This document shows positions 44,776 to 52,901 of a stretch of 64,000 nt of DNA, piece by piece. This stretch comes from Bradyrhizobium monzae (GTDB lineage: Bacteria; Pseudomonadota; Alphaproteobacteria; Rhizobiales; Xanthobacteraceae), in assembly GCF_021458635.1 (NCBI RefSeq), contig NZ_JAIRDQ010000001.1:124001-188000 (forward strand), in the 5' to 3' direction. The notes under the pieces were generated by a model. It had not been told where the DNA came from. It did no database searches and worked only from the letters and a program-made list of their open reading frames with translations. Within the stretch, counting starts at the first letter, position 1; each line of letters opens with the position of its first letter. The position numbers and the translations under genes were made by a program.

Positions 44776-44949
44776 ATGGCCGATTTGATTGTTTTCCAGT
44801 GCCCGCAGACGGGCATGAACGTGCAAACCCATCTCGTGAAGCGGCAGGGACGCGAGGGGCGAAGCTTCGAGCCCTTCGCCTGCCCTGCCTGCACGAGGCT
44901 CCATTTCATTGACCTCGCCACCGGTCAGCCCATGAGCCGAGACCGTTGA
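44776..44949 (+). CDS. Small zinc-finger-like conserved hypothetical protein
   Basis: 57 residues from ATG 44776 (GTG 44770 is possible). LIVFQCPQTGMNVQTHL and FACPACTRLHFIDLATG carry three Cys (C, CxxC), as in a family of short Bradyrhizobium proteins. It may bind zinc; function unknown. Confidence 0.6.
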   Translation: MADLIVFQCPQTGMNVQTHLVKRQGREGRSFEPFACPACTRLHFIDLATGQPMSRDR

Positions 44950-45096
44950 CGGTGACATCAATCTAACAGCCCTTGGTGGCATGATGTCCGCAATATTACG
45001 GCGCTGAATCCTGTTTACTGAATCGTCGTGTTTCGCCATTGATGGCCATGTACTGACGTTCATTTTATTTTCACATTGCAGCATCTGGCCGGACGC

Positions 45097-46155
45097 ATGT
45101 TCTTCGACGCTCTCGCCCCCTCTTCCGCACTCCAGCTGACCCGGTTTACCGATGTCGACGCGTTTCGACCGGCTGAGTCGCTGGAGGACGCCCGCAGCAT
45201 TCCGCTCGACGTCGCCAATTTCGCAGCCGCGCGGGCGATCGTGAACCTGCCGGCATGCAGGATCATCGTCGCGAGATCGTTTGCACGCATCCTTGACACT
45301 GCCTACCGCGCGCCCGGCGGCATGGTGATCCTGCCGATGAGCGACGATCTGCGCGCCAGCTCGAGCGGAATGGATCTCGACTCACGCTTCTTCATTGCCT
45401 TGCGCGGCAACCATGACTGCCACTTCGTCGAGCCCCAGATCAATCATCACGCGCTGATCATGTTCTCGCCCGCGCTCAGGGATCGCGGCTGGTTCGACCG
45501 CGCCGACGCATTGTGGGTTCGCATCGCTGACTCCGCCGCTCATCTCTACGCGCGCCAGCTTGTGCAAGACATCCTCAGGACCGCATCGGTCGCACCGCAC
45601 ATGTTCGAGACCACGGAAGCCGCCGCCCATCTCCAGGAGGGCCTGCTGCTCGCCTTCGATGACCTGTTTCGAACGAATCCGTTGTCGGAGCGTAACGCCC
45701 CGAATGCAGGCGCGCGATCTGCCAGGCTCGTGCAGCGGATCGACGATTACGTCGCAGCCTATCCGACCGCCCCGATCTATACGGCAGATCTCGCCGGTGA
45801 GTTCGGCGTCTCGATCCGGACCCTCGGCGGTGCAGTAGCCAAGGTGCGCGGCATGAGCCTGCATCAGTACATTCGCCTGAAGCGACTATGGGCCACCCGC
45901 ACGCAGCTCCTCAGGAGCGGTGGCGCGTCAGTCGCCTCGTGCGCGCGCGCGCAGGGCTTTCATCACCTCGGTGAGTTTGCCGCAGCGTACCGCGCGACCT
46001 TCCATGAAGCGCCCTCGGACACGCTGGCACGGGCCCGGCAAGGCGGTCTTCCGCGCACTGATCACAACCACACTGCGCAATGCCTGCTCTGGCTCGCGCG
46101 TGAGGCTGCGGCGGAACCCGTTCCTTTGACTTGCGGATTGAGCGGTCAGACCTGA
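45097..46155 (+). CDS. AraC-family transcriptional regulator
   Basis: 352 residues from ATG 45097 (a TTG at 45076 is the alternative). The C-terminal double HTH (about 240-335; ADLAGEFGVSIRTLGGAVAKVRGMSLHQYIRLKRLWATRTQLL and ARAQGFHHLGEFAAAYRATFHEAPS) is typical of AraC regulators. The N-terminal half is a sensor of unknown ligand. Its stop lies 20 bp left of the integrated element, so it is the last chromosomal gene before it. Confidence 0.87.
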   Translation: MFFDALAPSSALQLTRFTDVDAFRPAESLEDARSIPLDVANFAAARAIVNLPACRIIVARSFARILDTAYRAPGGMVILPMSDDLRASSSGMDLDSRFFIALRGNHDCHFVEPQINHHALIMFSPALRDRGWFDRADALWVRIADSAAHLYARQLVQDILRTASVAPHMFETTEAAAHLQEGLLLAFDDLFRTNPLSERNAPNAGARSARLVQRIDDYVAAYPTAPIYTADLAGEFGVSIRTLGGAVAKVRGMSLHQYIRLKRLWATRTQLLRSGGASVASCARAQGFHHLGEFAAAYRATFHEAPSDTLARARQGGLPRTDHNHTAQCLLWLAREAAAEPVPLTCGLSGQT

Positions 46156-46175
46156 AGGCTGAACAACCGACAAAA

Positions 46176-46227
46176 TGGCGCGCTCGGAAGGATTCGAACC
46201 TCCGACCCTCGGAATCGAAATCCGATG
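46176..46227 (-). repeat. attL: displaced tRNA-Arg 3' fragment (52 bp)
   Basis: Identical to 60385-60436. It contains the anticodon loop, T-arm, acceptor 3' strand and CCA of tRNA-Arg but no 5' half, so it is not a gene. It marks the left junction, 96 bp before the integrase. Confidence 0.93.
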
Positions 46228-46322
46228 TCATACGTTGAAACAGCTAGATAATTTTGCCGTATATTGCGCCTTTGCTGCGCCTGCTGTAAACTTCGGCCCG
46301 AATTCCTACGACGGGGCGCAGC

Positions 46323-47615
46323 ATGTCGGTTCGAACTCATACGTGGATCACCAAAACCGGCGAAACCCGACAAGCCTATGTAGTCCAATACAGCACTCCA
46401 GAACTCGACAGCCGCGGCAAGCGTCGCAGGCACCTAAAGTTCTTCCAGCGCAAAAAGGATGCGGACGCGTTCCATGCACAGGTTCGGGTCGACGTTGCCA
46501 AGGGCGTGCATGTCCCCCACTCGAAAAGCATCACGATCGCGGAGGCCGGCCGCAACTGGCTTGATGCGTGCGGAGATCTGGAACGGACAACCCGCGATGG
46601 TTACGAGCAGCATTTCCGGGACCACATCAGCCCTTACCTTGGCGGCATAAAGCTGTCTGCCCTCACCATCGCAATCGTCCGCGATTGGCAGGACAAGCTT
46701 CGCAAAGGCGCTCCGGCGCCCGGACAGGCCGAAGCCGAGCCACGGTCGACCGATATGGTGAAGCGCGTAACAGGAGACTTGGGCGCCCTGCTCGCCGATG
46801 CTCAAGAACGCGGGCAAGTCGGCCAGAACGTCGTCCGTAGCCTTCGGGCCGGCCGCAAGCGTGGCAAGGAGCGCCAGGCGGAGCGCCGTGCGAAGGGAAA
46901 GCTTAAAGTCGGTGTGGATATTCCAACCCCGGAAGAAATCGATTCGATCCTCAAAGCTGTTGACGGGCGTTGGCGACCGCTGATGCTCGTAGCAATTCGT
47001 TGTGGGTTGCGGGCGTCGGAACTGCGCGGCCTCCGTTGGGAAGACATCGATTTCAAGAAAGCCAAACTTCACGTGCGCCAGCGTGCGGATGCATTCAACG
47101 AGATCGGCCGGCCGAAGTCGGAAGCCGGCGAGCGGACAATACCGGTCCCCCCGAAAACACTAGCCACCCTCCGAGAATGGAAATTAACCTGCCCTCGCCG
47201 CAACACTGGTCGACGCGACGAGCGCGGCGAACCGATTCGGGAGCTGCTCTACGTTTTTCCCAACGGCTCGGGCAACATCGAGAATCATTCGAACATCGTC
47301 AAACGCGGAGTAATCCCGACCATGATTGCGGCTGGCGTGACGGCGCCCGTTGTGGACGAGCAAGGCGCTCCCGCCCACGATGACGACGGAAAGCCGGTGC
47401 TGCAGGCGAAGTATTCCGGCACCCACGCGCTCCGTCACTATTTCGCAAGTTGGTGCATCAATCGCCCGCCGGTCGGTTTGGGATTGAATCTCAAGGAGGT
47501 GCAGGACCGCATGGGTCATTCCAGCATCACGATGACGGCCGATAGATACGGCCATCTGTTTCCGCGTGCCGACGATTCTGCGGAGTTGGCCGCAGCCGAG
47601 GGCAACTTCGGTTAG
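46323..47615 (+). CDS. Tyrosine recombinase/integrase
   Basis: 430 residues. An N-terminal SAM-like arm-binding domain is followed by the catalytic domain with Arg230 (CGLRASELRGLRWED), His368-x-x-Arg371 (HALRHYF), His399 (MGHSSITMT) and nucleophile Tyr409 (DRYGHLF). It catalyses integration at, and excision from, the tRNA-Arg. It lies next to attL, as usual for tRNA-targeting islands. Confidence 0.95.
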   Translation: MSVRTHTWITKTGETRQAYVVQYSTPELDSRGKRRRHLKFFQRKKDADAFHAQVRVDVAKGVHVPHSKSITIAEAGRNWLDACGDLERTTRDGYEQHFRDHISPYLGGIKLSALTIAIVRDWQDKLRKGAPAPGQAEAEPRSTDMVKRVTGDLGALLADAQERGQVGQNVVRSLRAGRKRGKERQAERRAKGKLKVGVDIPTPEEIDSILKAVDGRWRPLMLVAIRCGLRASELRGLRWEDIDFKKAKLHVRQRADAFNEIGRPKSEAGERTIPVPPKTLATLREWKLTCPRRNTGRRDERGEPIRELLYVFPNGSGNIENHSNIVKRGVIPTMIAAGVTAPVVDEQGAPAHDDDGKPVLQAKYSGTHALRHYFASWCINRPPVGLGLNLKEVQDRMGHSSITMTADRYGHLFPRADDSAELAAAEGNFG

Positions 47616-47719
47616 GTAACGTTCGATTAAGCTTTACCGAGTATTGTCGGGTTTGATTACACCTCTCTACGGAACCAGCAGCGGGATGCTGTAGCGGTTC
47701 TTGACGACAGCGAGATGCT

Positions 47720-47761
47720 GCCGGGAGCACGAAGCCACCATGGCTCGCTTCCGGCTTTTTT
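47720..47761 (+). terminator. Terminator after the integrase
   Basis: Arms GCCGGGAGC (47720-47728) and GCTTCCGGC (47747-47755; one G-T pair), with an inner GCC/GGC pair and a tail of six T. Confidence 0.7.
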
Positions 47762-47792
47762 ATGCCTTGCGAGCCTCCGTCTGGAGCCTCGC

Positions 47793-48020
47793 GTGAAAAC
47801 CGAAACCCCAAATTCCATCGCTGCGCCGAACGACTTCGTTTGGGGCGCTGCAGATATCGGCAAGTATCTCGGCCGTTCAAAAGAGACGACTTGGTACATG
47901 CTCGACCAAGGCCGCGTGCCTGGCGCGAAAAAGATCGCCGGCCGCTGGGGGATGCACGTCCCCACCTTCCTAGCCAGCTTCCAATCCGCCGCAACGCCGC
48001 GCGCAAGCGTCGCCGCGTGA
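47793..48020 (+). CDS. Small HTH DNA-binding protein (Xis-like)
   Basis: 75 residues from GTG 47793, with CTGGAG before it. The segment FVWGAADIGKYLGRSKETTWYMLDQGRVPGAKKIAGRWGMHV is a winged helix of the excisionase/MerR-like HTH_17 type. It may control excision together with the integrase or regulate early genes. A downstream gene starts 22 bp later. Confidence 0.78.
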   Translation: MKTETPNSIAAPNDFVWGAADIGKYLGRSKETTWYMLDQGRVPGAKKIAGRWGMHVPTFLASFQSAATPRASVAA

Positions 48021-48042
48021 CCCTCAACATTCAGGACACCCA

Positions 48043-48735
48043 ATGAACCAACCCTATTTCCGTCACATCGAGCAGGCCGCCGCGGCGATCTCGAACGCAG
48101 CGATCCGGAACGCGCTGGTGAGCACGATCGAACTGCATCGCACCTTGGACGACGTGACCAGGGCGTCCGTTGCGGCCGTCCGCGACAACAAGGATCTCAG
48201 CCCCGCCGGCAAGACCAAGCAGTCGCGTGACATCATCGGTTCGCGTGCATGGGAGGTGATAAAGATCAAGATGATCGCCCGCCGCCTCGCCGAGTGTATC
48301 GAAGAAAAGCGTGCCGCGATGAAGCTGCCGGAGATCGAACCGACCGACTCGGCCGGCGCCGCGCTCCGGAGCCAGGCACGCGCCCGCCTCGCCGGCAAGT
48401 CCAATCAGGAATTGCGCGGCCTGATCCAGACCATGTCGCCGCTCTTTCTGACCACCATCCTTGAAGCACCCGAACTGGTCGGCGCAGATGCGCAGACGGT
48501 CAACGTGGCGCGCACGCATGCAATCGAACTGGCGCACCCCGGCATGACCGCAGCGCTGGAAGCCGAACGCGACGCAGCCACTCTGCTTGTGAACGTCACC
48601 AATGCCATGGCCCAAACCTACGGCGAACTCGGCGAGCTTCCGAACAACATCGCGCTCGACGGTTTCCTCAATGAGCGCGTGCAGGATCAGCGGCATCTTG
48701 CCGCCGATGTCGAACGCCTCATCAACCAATCGTAA
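48043..48735 (+). CDS. Element protein of unknown function (230 aa)
   Basis: 230 residues, helix-rich and without a signal or membrane segment. Features include several Ala-rich helices (EQAAAAISNAAIRNALVSTIELHRTL) and a block EKRAAMKLPEIEPTDSAGAALRSQARARLAGK. I do not recognise the family. It is tightly followed by small genes that suggest an operon of virion-like or regulatory proteins. Confidence 0.7.
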   Translation: MNQPYFRHIEQAAAAISNAAIRNALVSTIELHRTLDDVTRASVAAVRDNKDLSPAGKTKQSRDIIGSRAWEVIKIKMIARRLAECIEEKRAAMKLPEIEPTDSAGAALRSQARARLAGKSNQELRGLIQTMSPLFLTTILEAPELVGADAQTVNVARTHAIELAHPGMTAALEAERDAATLLVNVTNAMAQTYGELGELPNNIALDGFLNERVQDQRHLAADVERLINQS

Positions 48736-48754
48736 CCCCACAGGAGCCAAGCCC

Positions 48755-48916
48755 ATGGTCAAGACTCTCAACTCCGATTCCGCCGCGCGCCAAGTCAACG
48801 AAGCACTTCAGCCTGCCATCGACGTGAAAATCACGCCCTCGCCGGATCCGCGCCAGGCTGCGCCGGCCAAGACGCCGCTTCCGACCGATCTCGCTCGCGC
48901 ACTTGGGCAGTCGTAG
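48755..48916 (+). CDS. Short Pro/Asp-rich element protein
   Basis: 53 residues from ATG 48755, with AGGAG 9 nt upstream. SAARQVNEALQPAIDVKITPSPDPRQ and a Pro-rich end (APAKTPLPTDLARALGQS). No family. It ends 2 bp before the next gene. Confidence 0.6.
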   Translation: MVKTLNSDSAARQVNEALQPAIDVKITPSPDPRQAAPAKTPLPTDLARALGQS

Positions 48917-48917
48917 T

Positions 48918-49259
48918 ATGAGCTACGATTACAGCACAGGCCGAGTCCAAGTTGTCCCCTTCACAGGCAGTTTTACCCTCAAGAGCGAAGATATCGGGAA
49001 GCTGTTTCGGTGCGATGACACAGCAAACGTCACGGTGACCGTTCCGCCCGACCTTCACTCTGGATTTTCCGCCGGCTTCCTTCAGTACAGCACCGGTACT
49101 GTCACGTTGGTTGCGGCGAATAACGCGTCGAACAAGTCCGGCAAAACTGCGCTGTCCTCGCAATATCAGGGCGGCTCTATCCTTGTGACAAAGCGATCGG
49201 GCGGAGACTTCGGCGTCATTGTCACGAACGAGTTCGTCGTGGGTGGCGATTTCGCGTGA
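48918..49259 (+). CDS. Phage tail-fibre-like beta module
   Basis: 113 residues from ATG 48918. The pattern SEDIGKLFRCDDTANVTVTVPPDL followed by FSAGFLQYSTGTVTLVAANNAS and QYQGGSILVTKRSGGDFGVIV is like the beta-rich modules at the ends of phage tail or collar proteins (T-x-T-V-P/LPP, Q-x-G-T-G-x-V-T). It is short and stands alone, so its role is not clear. It is the only clearly virion-like protein seen, besides terminase. Confidence 0.55.
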   Translation: MSYDYSTGRVQVVPFTGSFTLKSEDIGKLFRCDDTANVTVTVPPDLHSGFSAGFLQYSTGTVTLVAANNASNKSGKTALSSQYQGGSILVTKRSGGDFGVIVTNEFVVGGDFA

Positions 49260-49330
49260 CCGACGAAATTCGTCAGATCGTTTTCGACTTCGAGGCTGAC
49301 CTGCTCGCGGCACGATCGGGTGTCGGATGA
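49256..49330 (+). CDS. Micro-ORF, 24 aa, overlapping
   Basis: GTG at 49256 overlaps the previous stop (GTGA). It encodes 24 residues (MTDEIRQIVFDFEADLLAAR...). Its stop overlaps the next start (ATGA). Coupling on both sides is the only support. Confidence 0.4.
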   Translation: MTDEIRQIVFDFEADLLAARSGVG

Positions 49331-49467
49331 GCACGCCCAAGCAATCGCAACCACGAGAGCGCGAGGACGTGCCAGAAAATAGATTGCTAGATCCTGAGTT
49401 TGATGAGGCCGACCAGGCCGAGGTTGAATTCGTGGCCTGGCGCTGGCCAGAGCGTAGCGATGAGTGA
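49327..49467 (+). CDS. Small overlapping element protein, 46 aa
   Basis: ATG 49327 overlaps the previous stop as ATGA. 46 acidic residues (PEFDEADQAEVEFVAWRWPE) of unknown function. Its end overlaps the next start (ATG 49460). Confidence 0.5.
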   Translation: MSTPKQSQPREREDVPENRLLDPEFDEADQAEVEFVAWRWPERSDE

Positions 49468-49657
49468 CGATAACCGAGCGTTGCTGCGCGCTCTGCGCAT
49501 CGAACGTGAGACGCGACGGCTTTACGCCCGCCGGCTGCGGCGGTTGCTGGGTCATCGCGCTTATGCGGAGTTTTCAGAAATTTGCCGCACCGAAGCATTC
49601 GCGAGATGCGACGTGCCAGGTTTGGCAAAAGTGACCACCGAGACTAGGGACGCTTAG
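49460..49657 (+). CDS. Small Arg-rich element protein, 65 aa
   Basis: 65 residues from ATG 49460, overlapping the preceding stop. It is basic (LRALRIERETRRLYARRLRRLLGHRAY), helical and unrecognised. It ends the chain of short genes. Confidence 0.55.
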   Translation: MSDDNRALLRALRIERETRRLYARRLRRLLGHRAYAEFSEICRTEAFARCDVPGLAKVTTETRDA

Positions 49658-49807
49658 TCGACGTGGTCCGGCGGTCGAGCCGGTGGGGACGCCTGCCGGT
49701 TCGATCGTTAAGACTTTTAGTGGGGACGCCCACCGAAGGGCTCTTGTCAAATCACCTGCGAATCAGCCAGCTAGAGGAGTTGAGCTGCTTTCTGATTCGG
49801 AGGTCCG

Positions 49808-50419
49808 ATGCCGACCGTTTCGTTGAATGCGTTTCTTAAAATCCTGTCGAAGAGCACACCGCAAAAGGCTGTAGCGTACGCTCGATATTTAGAGCCCGGC
49901 GGCTACGATTTTTACTGGATGCTGAAAGAGGCTGCCAGAGGACTCACCGTCAAGGGTAATAGCTTAGAGGATTGCGCAAAGCCTATCCAAGCCATCGATA
50001 GGCTCGTCGAGAAAAAGCACAATCTCGCCGCGCTACAATCGCTCGACAAGTGGTTGAAGAAGCAAAACGTTCAGAGCTTTTTTGACTGCCCTTCATCGTC
50101 CGTTTCAAGTCCGGAGGGATTTCTTACCGTCAAATTGGACCCGGCATTCGGCTGCATCAGGGGAAACCATCGACTAATGGTTCATCTCTGGACGTCGCAG
50201 AGTCTCAGTCTTCCGAAAAACGTGGCAGGATGCGGGCTCTATTTGATGAAGCAAAATCTATGCGTTGGCGACTTCGCTGATTGCACGCCAGCGATCTTAG
50301 ATCTCCGGAAACGCGAGTTATTCATTGCCGACGCTTTGCCGCCGATGATTGCGCCCATGGTGGCGAGCGAACTAGCGTGGGTCGATGGGTTCTTCAAGGC
50401 ATATCGAAGGGCGGCGTAA
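49808..50419 (+). CDS. Unknown cargo protein, 203 aa
   Basis: 203 residues, start ATG 49808. No signal or obvious domain. The N-terminus is basic (FLKILSKSTPQKAVAYARYLEPGGYDFYW) and the rest is mixed alpha/beta, with Cys at several places. Base composition is clearly more AT-rich than the core genes around it, and codon use differs, which suggests foreign origin. It forms a cargo pocket with the next gene. Confidence 0.65.
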   Translation: MPTVSLNAFLKILSKSTPQKAVAYARYLEPGGYDFYWMLKEAARGLTVKGNSLEDCAKPIQAIDRLVEKKHNLAALQSLDKWLKKQNVQSFFDCPSSSVSSPEGFLTVKLDPAFGCIRGNHRLMVHLWTSQSLSLPKNVAGCGLYLMKQNLCVGDFADCTPAILDLRKRELFIADALPPMIAPMVASELAWVDGFFKAYRRAA

Positions 50420-50545
50420 GGCTCTCGCCTATGTCGCCGAGGAATGTCTAGATCGCTTGTTCGAACCGACGAACTGTCGTCTCTATTTTTAGTTGCAGGA
50501 ATGCGCTATACTAACTTTCGTTCATGCGTTGTTTAGGAGCGAATT

Positions 50546-51253
50546 GTGAAACCGCTCGTCATTATTCTTAGTCTGGCGCTCCTGATTGCACCTACGCATG
50601 CTCAACGAAGATCGGTCGCGGAGATTGTGCAAGACATCATTCTGATATGGGGAAACAAGGCGCCCAAGCGCGCTCTGAAGCCCATAGAGCTTGATGAGGC
50701 GGAGGCAATTTTCAGAAACGACGCGAAGTTGCTCGAATTTGCCCAACGGGGTCACTTGCTCGACAGCACGAACCCCCTGTTCGGAAAATTCACGGGCGCG
50801 TTGGATTCTCAATTTTCACAGGCAGAGGACCCAATAACTGCCGAGGTGCTGAAATTCAAAGGTGCGCCCCTTTCAGATGAAGCAGCAACAAAGATTGTCG
50901 CTAACGAACTTGCTAAAACCAAGTTGTCTGACCCTCTAATAAAATTTGACGCTGCCACTGGAAAACTCACGATCGATTCTTCGATAGACCTACGGTGGGC
51001 ACGGGTTAGTGTGGGCGATATTCACGTATACCGCGTGACTGCGATTGTGGGGATTGCGATAGCAGCTTGCTACGAGTTGGGGCGCGGCGCAGCACAGAAC
51101 TCTACATGGCCGGATGTAGTGGCACAGTGCGTTCGTAATGCAGTGCTCGAAATGAAAAAGGCAGTGATAGAGTCGATCTTCAAGGATCTCAGCGCCAATC
51201 AAGTGCAAGCTATATTGGAGGACTACGCGAGCGACGTTGTTGTTCCAAAATAG
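50546..51253 (+). CDS. Unknown secreted or membrane-targeted cargo protein, 235 aa
   Basis: 235 residues from GTG 50546, with TAGGAGC before it. An N-terminal signal (MKPLVIILSLALLIAPTHAQ) is followed by helices and a short hydrophobic segment (YRVTAIVGIAIAACYELGRGAA). AT-rich like its neighbour. No family is recognised. An exported protein encoded on a satellite-type element is unusual and may act at the cell envelope. Confidence 0.65.
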   Translation: MKPLVIILSLALLIAPTHAQRRSVAEIVQDIILIWGNKAPKRALKPIELDEAEAIFRNDAKLLEFAQRGHLLDSTNPLFGKFTGALDSQFSQAEDPITAEVLKFKGAPLSDEAATKIVANELAKTKLSDPLIKFDAATGKLTIDSSIDLRWARVSVGDIHVYRVTAIVGIAIAACYELGRGAAQNSTWPDVVAQCVRNAVLEMKKAVIESIFKDLSANQVQAILEDYASDVVVPK

Positions 51254-51378
51254 CGATTTTGGCAGCCGAGTGACTATCAGCACAATGTTGACAATTTACA
51301 TAAATCCGAAATTATCTTGACGATAGCGCTGCGTCATGGTTCCATGCTCGCGGGGAATCATGAGGGGGCAGCATCGCC

Positions 51379-51585
51379 ATGCTTGAAACGATCCGCGCGC
51401 GCGCCGTCGCGCTTCGTACGCTTGCCGATATGGATAGATACGAGACCGCCGTCGAACGGTTCGCGAGCGGCGGAAGCCGTGTCGATCTGATGTCGACCCT
51501 TTTTGGGCTCGGCATCCCAGCGGCACAAATTCGCGTCCTGGCGAGCGACCCGGGCCGACGCATGCCTGCGATCGTTACAGAGTGA
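51379..51585 (+). CDS. Small hypothetical protein, 68 aa
   Basis: 68 residues (MLETIRARAVALRTLADMDRYETAVERFASGGSR...), with an amphipathic N-terminal helix. No clear ribosome site is visible, so the call is moderate. Unknown function. Confidence 0.45.
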   Translation: MLETIRARAVALRTLADMDRYETAVERFASGGSRVDLMSTLFGLGIPAAQIRVLASDPGRRMPAIVTE

Positions 51586-51634
51586 CACCGCCGCCGTTCT
51601 TGTGTACAGGCCGCGTGATCGCTTAGGGTACGAA

Positions 51635-51970
51635 ATGGGCCGGATTCAAAATCTTATTGATTGTTACGACTGCGGACACGCGGTCTCGGGGAATGCCGCT
51701 GCGTGCCCGAGTTGCGGGTCACGACAACCTTTTGGTCCTCCGGTCCTCAATCGTAAGCGGACGCCTATCCACAACGTCGAGGCGCGTAACGACCGCAACA
51801 TGTTCATAATTGCCGGGACGCTCGGCGCGATCGGCGCCGTCTATGGCGTTGCCACCAGTTCAGGGCCATGGACGGCAACGCTGTTCGGGATTGCCTATGG
51901 AGCCGCCGGCATTCTGTTCGGTGTGCCTTTGGCTGGCTTTTTGAACTTCACCCGCCGGCTCTGGTCGTAA
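51635..51970 (+). CDS. Zinc-ribbon membrane protein
   Basis: 111 residues from ATG 51635. CYDCGHAVSGNAAACPSCG is a double CxxC zinc ribbon at the N-terminus, followed by two membrane helices (about 55-75 and 80-105). The layout is like small inner-membrane zinc-ribbon proteins of mobile elements. Function unknown. Confidence 0.7.
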   Translation: MGRIQNLIDCYDCGHAVSGNAAACPSCGSRQPFGPPVLNRKRTPIHNVEARNDRNMFIIAGTLGAIGAVYGVATSSGPWTATLFGIAYGAAGILFGVPLAGFLNFTRRLWS

Positions 51971-52094
51971 GCGCGCCAACCCGCGACGTTAAGCGACTTT
52001 TTAGGAATCGAGCGCATTCTTGCGCTGTGACGAACCCGCCAAAGGCTTGATTGCCTGCGGCGGGATTTTTTGCGTTCAGGAATAGGAGTGGCAC

Positions 52095-52274
52095 ATGCTG
52101 ACTGTTGATGAATTCTGCCGGCGGTATCGCATCCACCGAGCGACCTTCTATCGACGATGCGCGGAAGGCAAAGGACCACGCGTGGTCAAGATCGGGAAGT
52201 GTACTCGGATAAGCGAGGCTGCAGCCGCAGACTGGCTGGCAGCGCGCGAGATCGCTCCTGCAGCTTGCGCGTAA
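52095..52274 (+). CDS. AlpA/Xis-like HTH protein
   Basis: 59 residues from ATG 52095, with AGGAGT before it. DEFCRRYRIHRATFYRRCAEGKGPRVVKIGKCTRISEAAAADWL is the AlpA/HTH_17 pattern: helix-turn-helix, then a wing and a C-terminal helix. It regulates or excises P4-like elements in other systems. The gene is short and lies directly upstream of the cold-shock gene. Confidence 0.78.
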   Translation: MLTVDEFCRRYRIHRATFYRRCAEGKGPRVVKIGKCTRISEAAAADWLAAREIAPAACA

Positions 52275-52298
52275 CTCCCCTCAAACAAGGAAATGGAA

Positions 52299-52499
52299 AT
52301 GGAGATCGGACAAGTCAAGAAATGGAATGCCGAACGTGGCTTCGGCTTCATCGCGACGGATGGACACGACGTGTTCTGCCACGTCAGCGCACTCCCGCAC
52401 GGAACCGAAGCACTGGAAGTCGGTACGCACGTCGGCTTCGAGATCGAAATCAGCTCGCGCACCGGTAAACCGCAGGCCACCAATGTCCGCCTGACATAA
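52299..52499 (+). CDS. Cold-shock domain protein
   Basis: 66 residues from ATG 52299 (AAGGA 8 nt upstream). It contains the RNP1-type KKWNAERGFGFI and RNP2-type DVFCHVSAL motifs. Cold-shock proteins bind single-stranded nucleic acid and melt RNA. Its place before the primase suggests help in replication or translation of the element. Confidence 0.87.
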   Translation: MEIGQVKKWNAERGFGFIATDGHDVFCHVSALPHGTEALEVGTHVGFEIEISSRTGKPQATNVRLT

Positions 52500-52505
52500 A
52501 CAAAA

Positions 52506-52533
52506 CGCCCCAGCAACGGCAATTGCTGAGGCG
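52506..52533. terminator. Hairpin after the cold-shock gene
   Basis: Arms CGCCCCAGCAA (52506-52516) and TTGCTGAGGCG (52523-52533), with one C-A mismatch. No T-tract follows. Confidence 0.5.
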
Positions 52534-52637
52534 TCGAAGTAACCGTTGAATGTCGCAAGTTCATCGCTACCATACTTCGATCGACATCGCAATATGAAAG
52601 TTGCTGGGCTCCGCAAGATCATCAAGGAGTTCCGAGC

Positions 52638-52889
52638 ATGCACGTACTTCCCCCATCCGATGCTGAATCGCTGTGGTTCGACGACCGCGGCACCCTGCGA
52701 CAAATTCCCGTTGTCGGCTGGAATATCACCGAGGACGTACCTATGCCGATCACCCCAATCGGCACCTTCTTCTCTGGTCAACGTTATGGAGTCCACTTCA
52801 CAGCATTCTTCGTCGTCATGCCTGAGCGCATCGTCACGCGCTCTCATGAGGAGATGAAGCAACTCGTCCTCGGTCACGCGTACGCCTGA
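52638..52889 (+). CDS. Small element protein, 83 aa
   Basis: 83 residues with AAGGAG 9 nt before ATG 52638. IPVVGWNITEDVPMPITPIGTFF and YGVHFTAFFVVMP suggest beta structure. It ends 12 bp before the primase and is likely co-transcribed. No family. Confidence 0.65.
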   Translation: MHVLPPSDAESLWFDDRGTLRQIPVVGWNITEDVPMPITPIGTFFSGQRYGVHFTAFFVVMPERIVTRSHEEMKQLVLGHAYA

Positions 52890-52901
52890 GGAGATCGCAA
52901 A

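Noticed and set aside
46176..46227. Second tRNA-Arg gene at the left junction
   Set aside because: Only the 3' 52 nt are present; the acceptor 5' strand and D-arm are missing, so it is an att copy.
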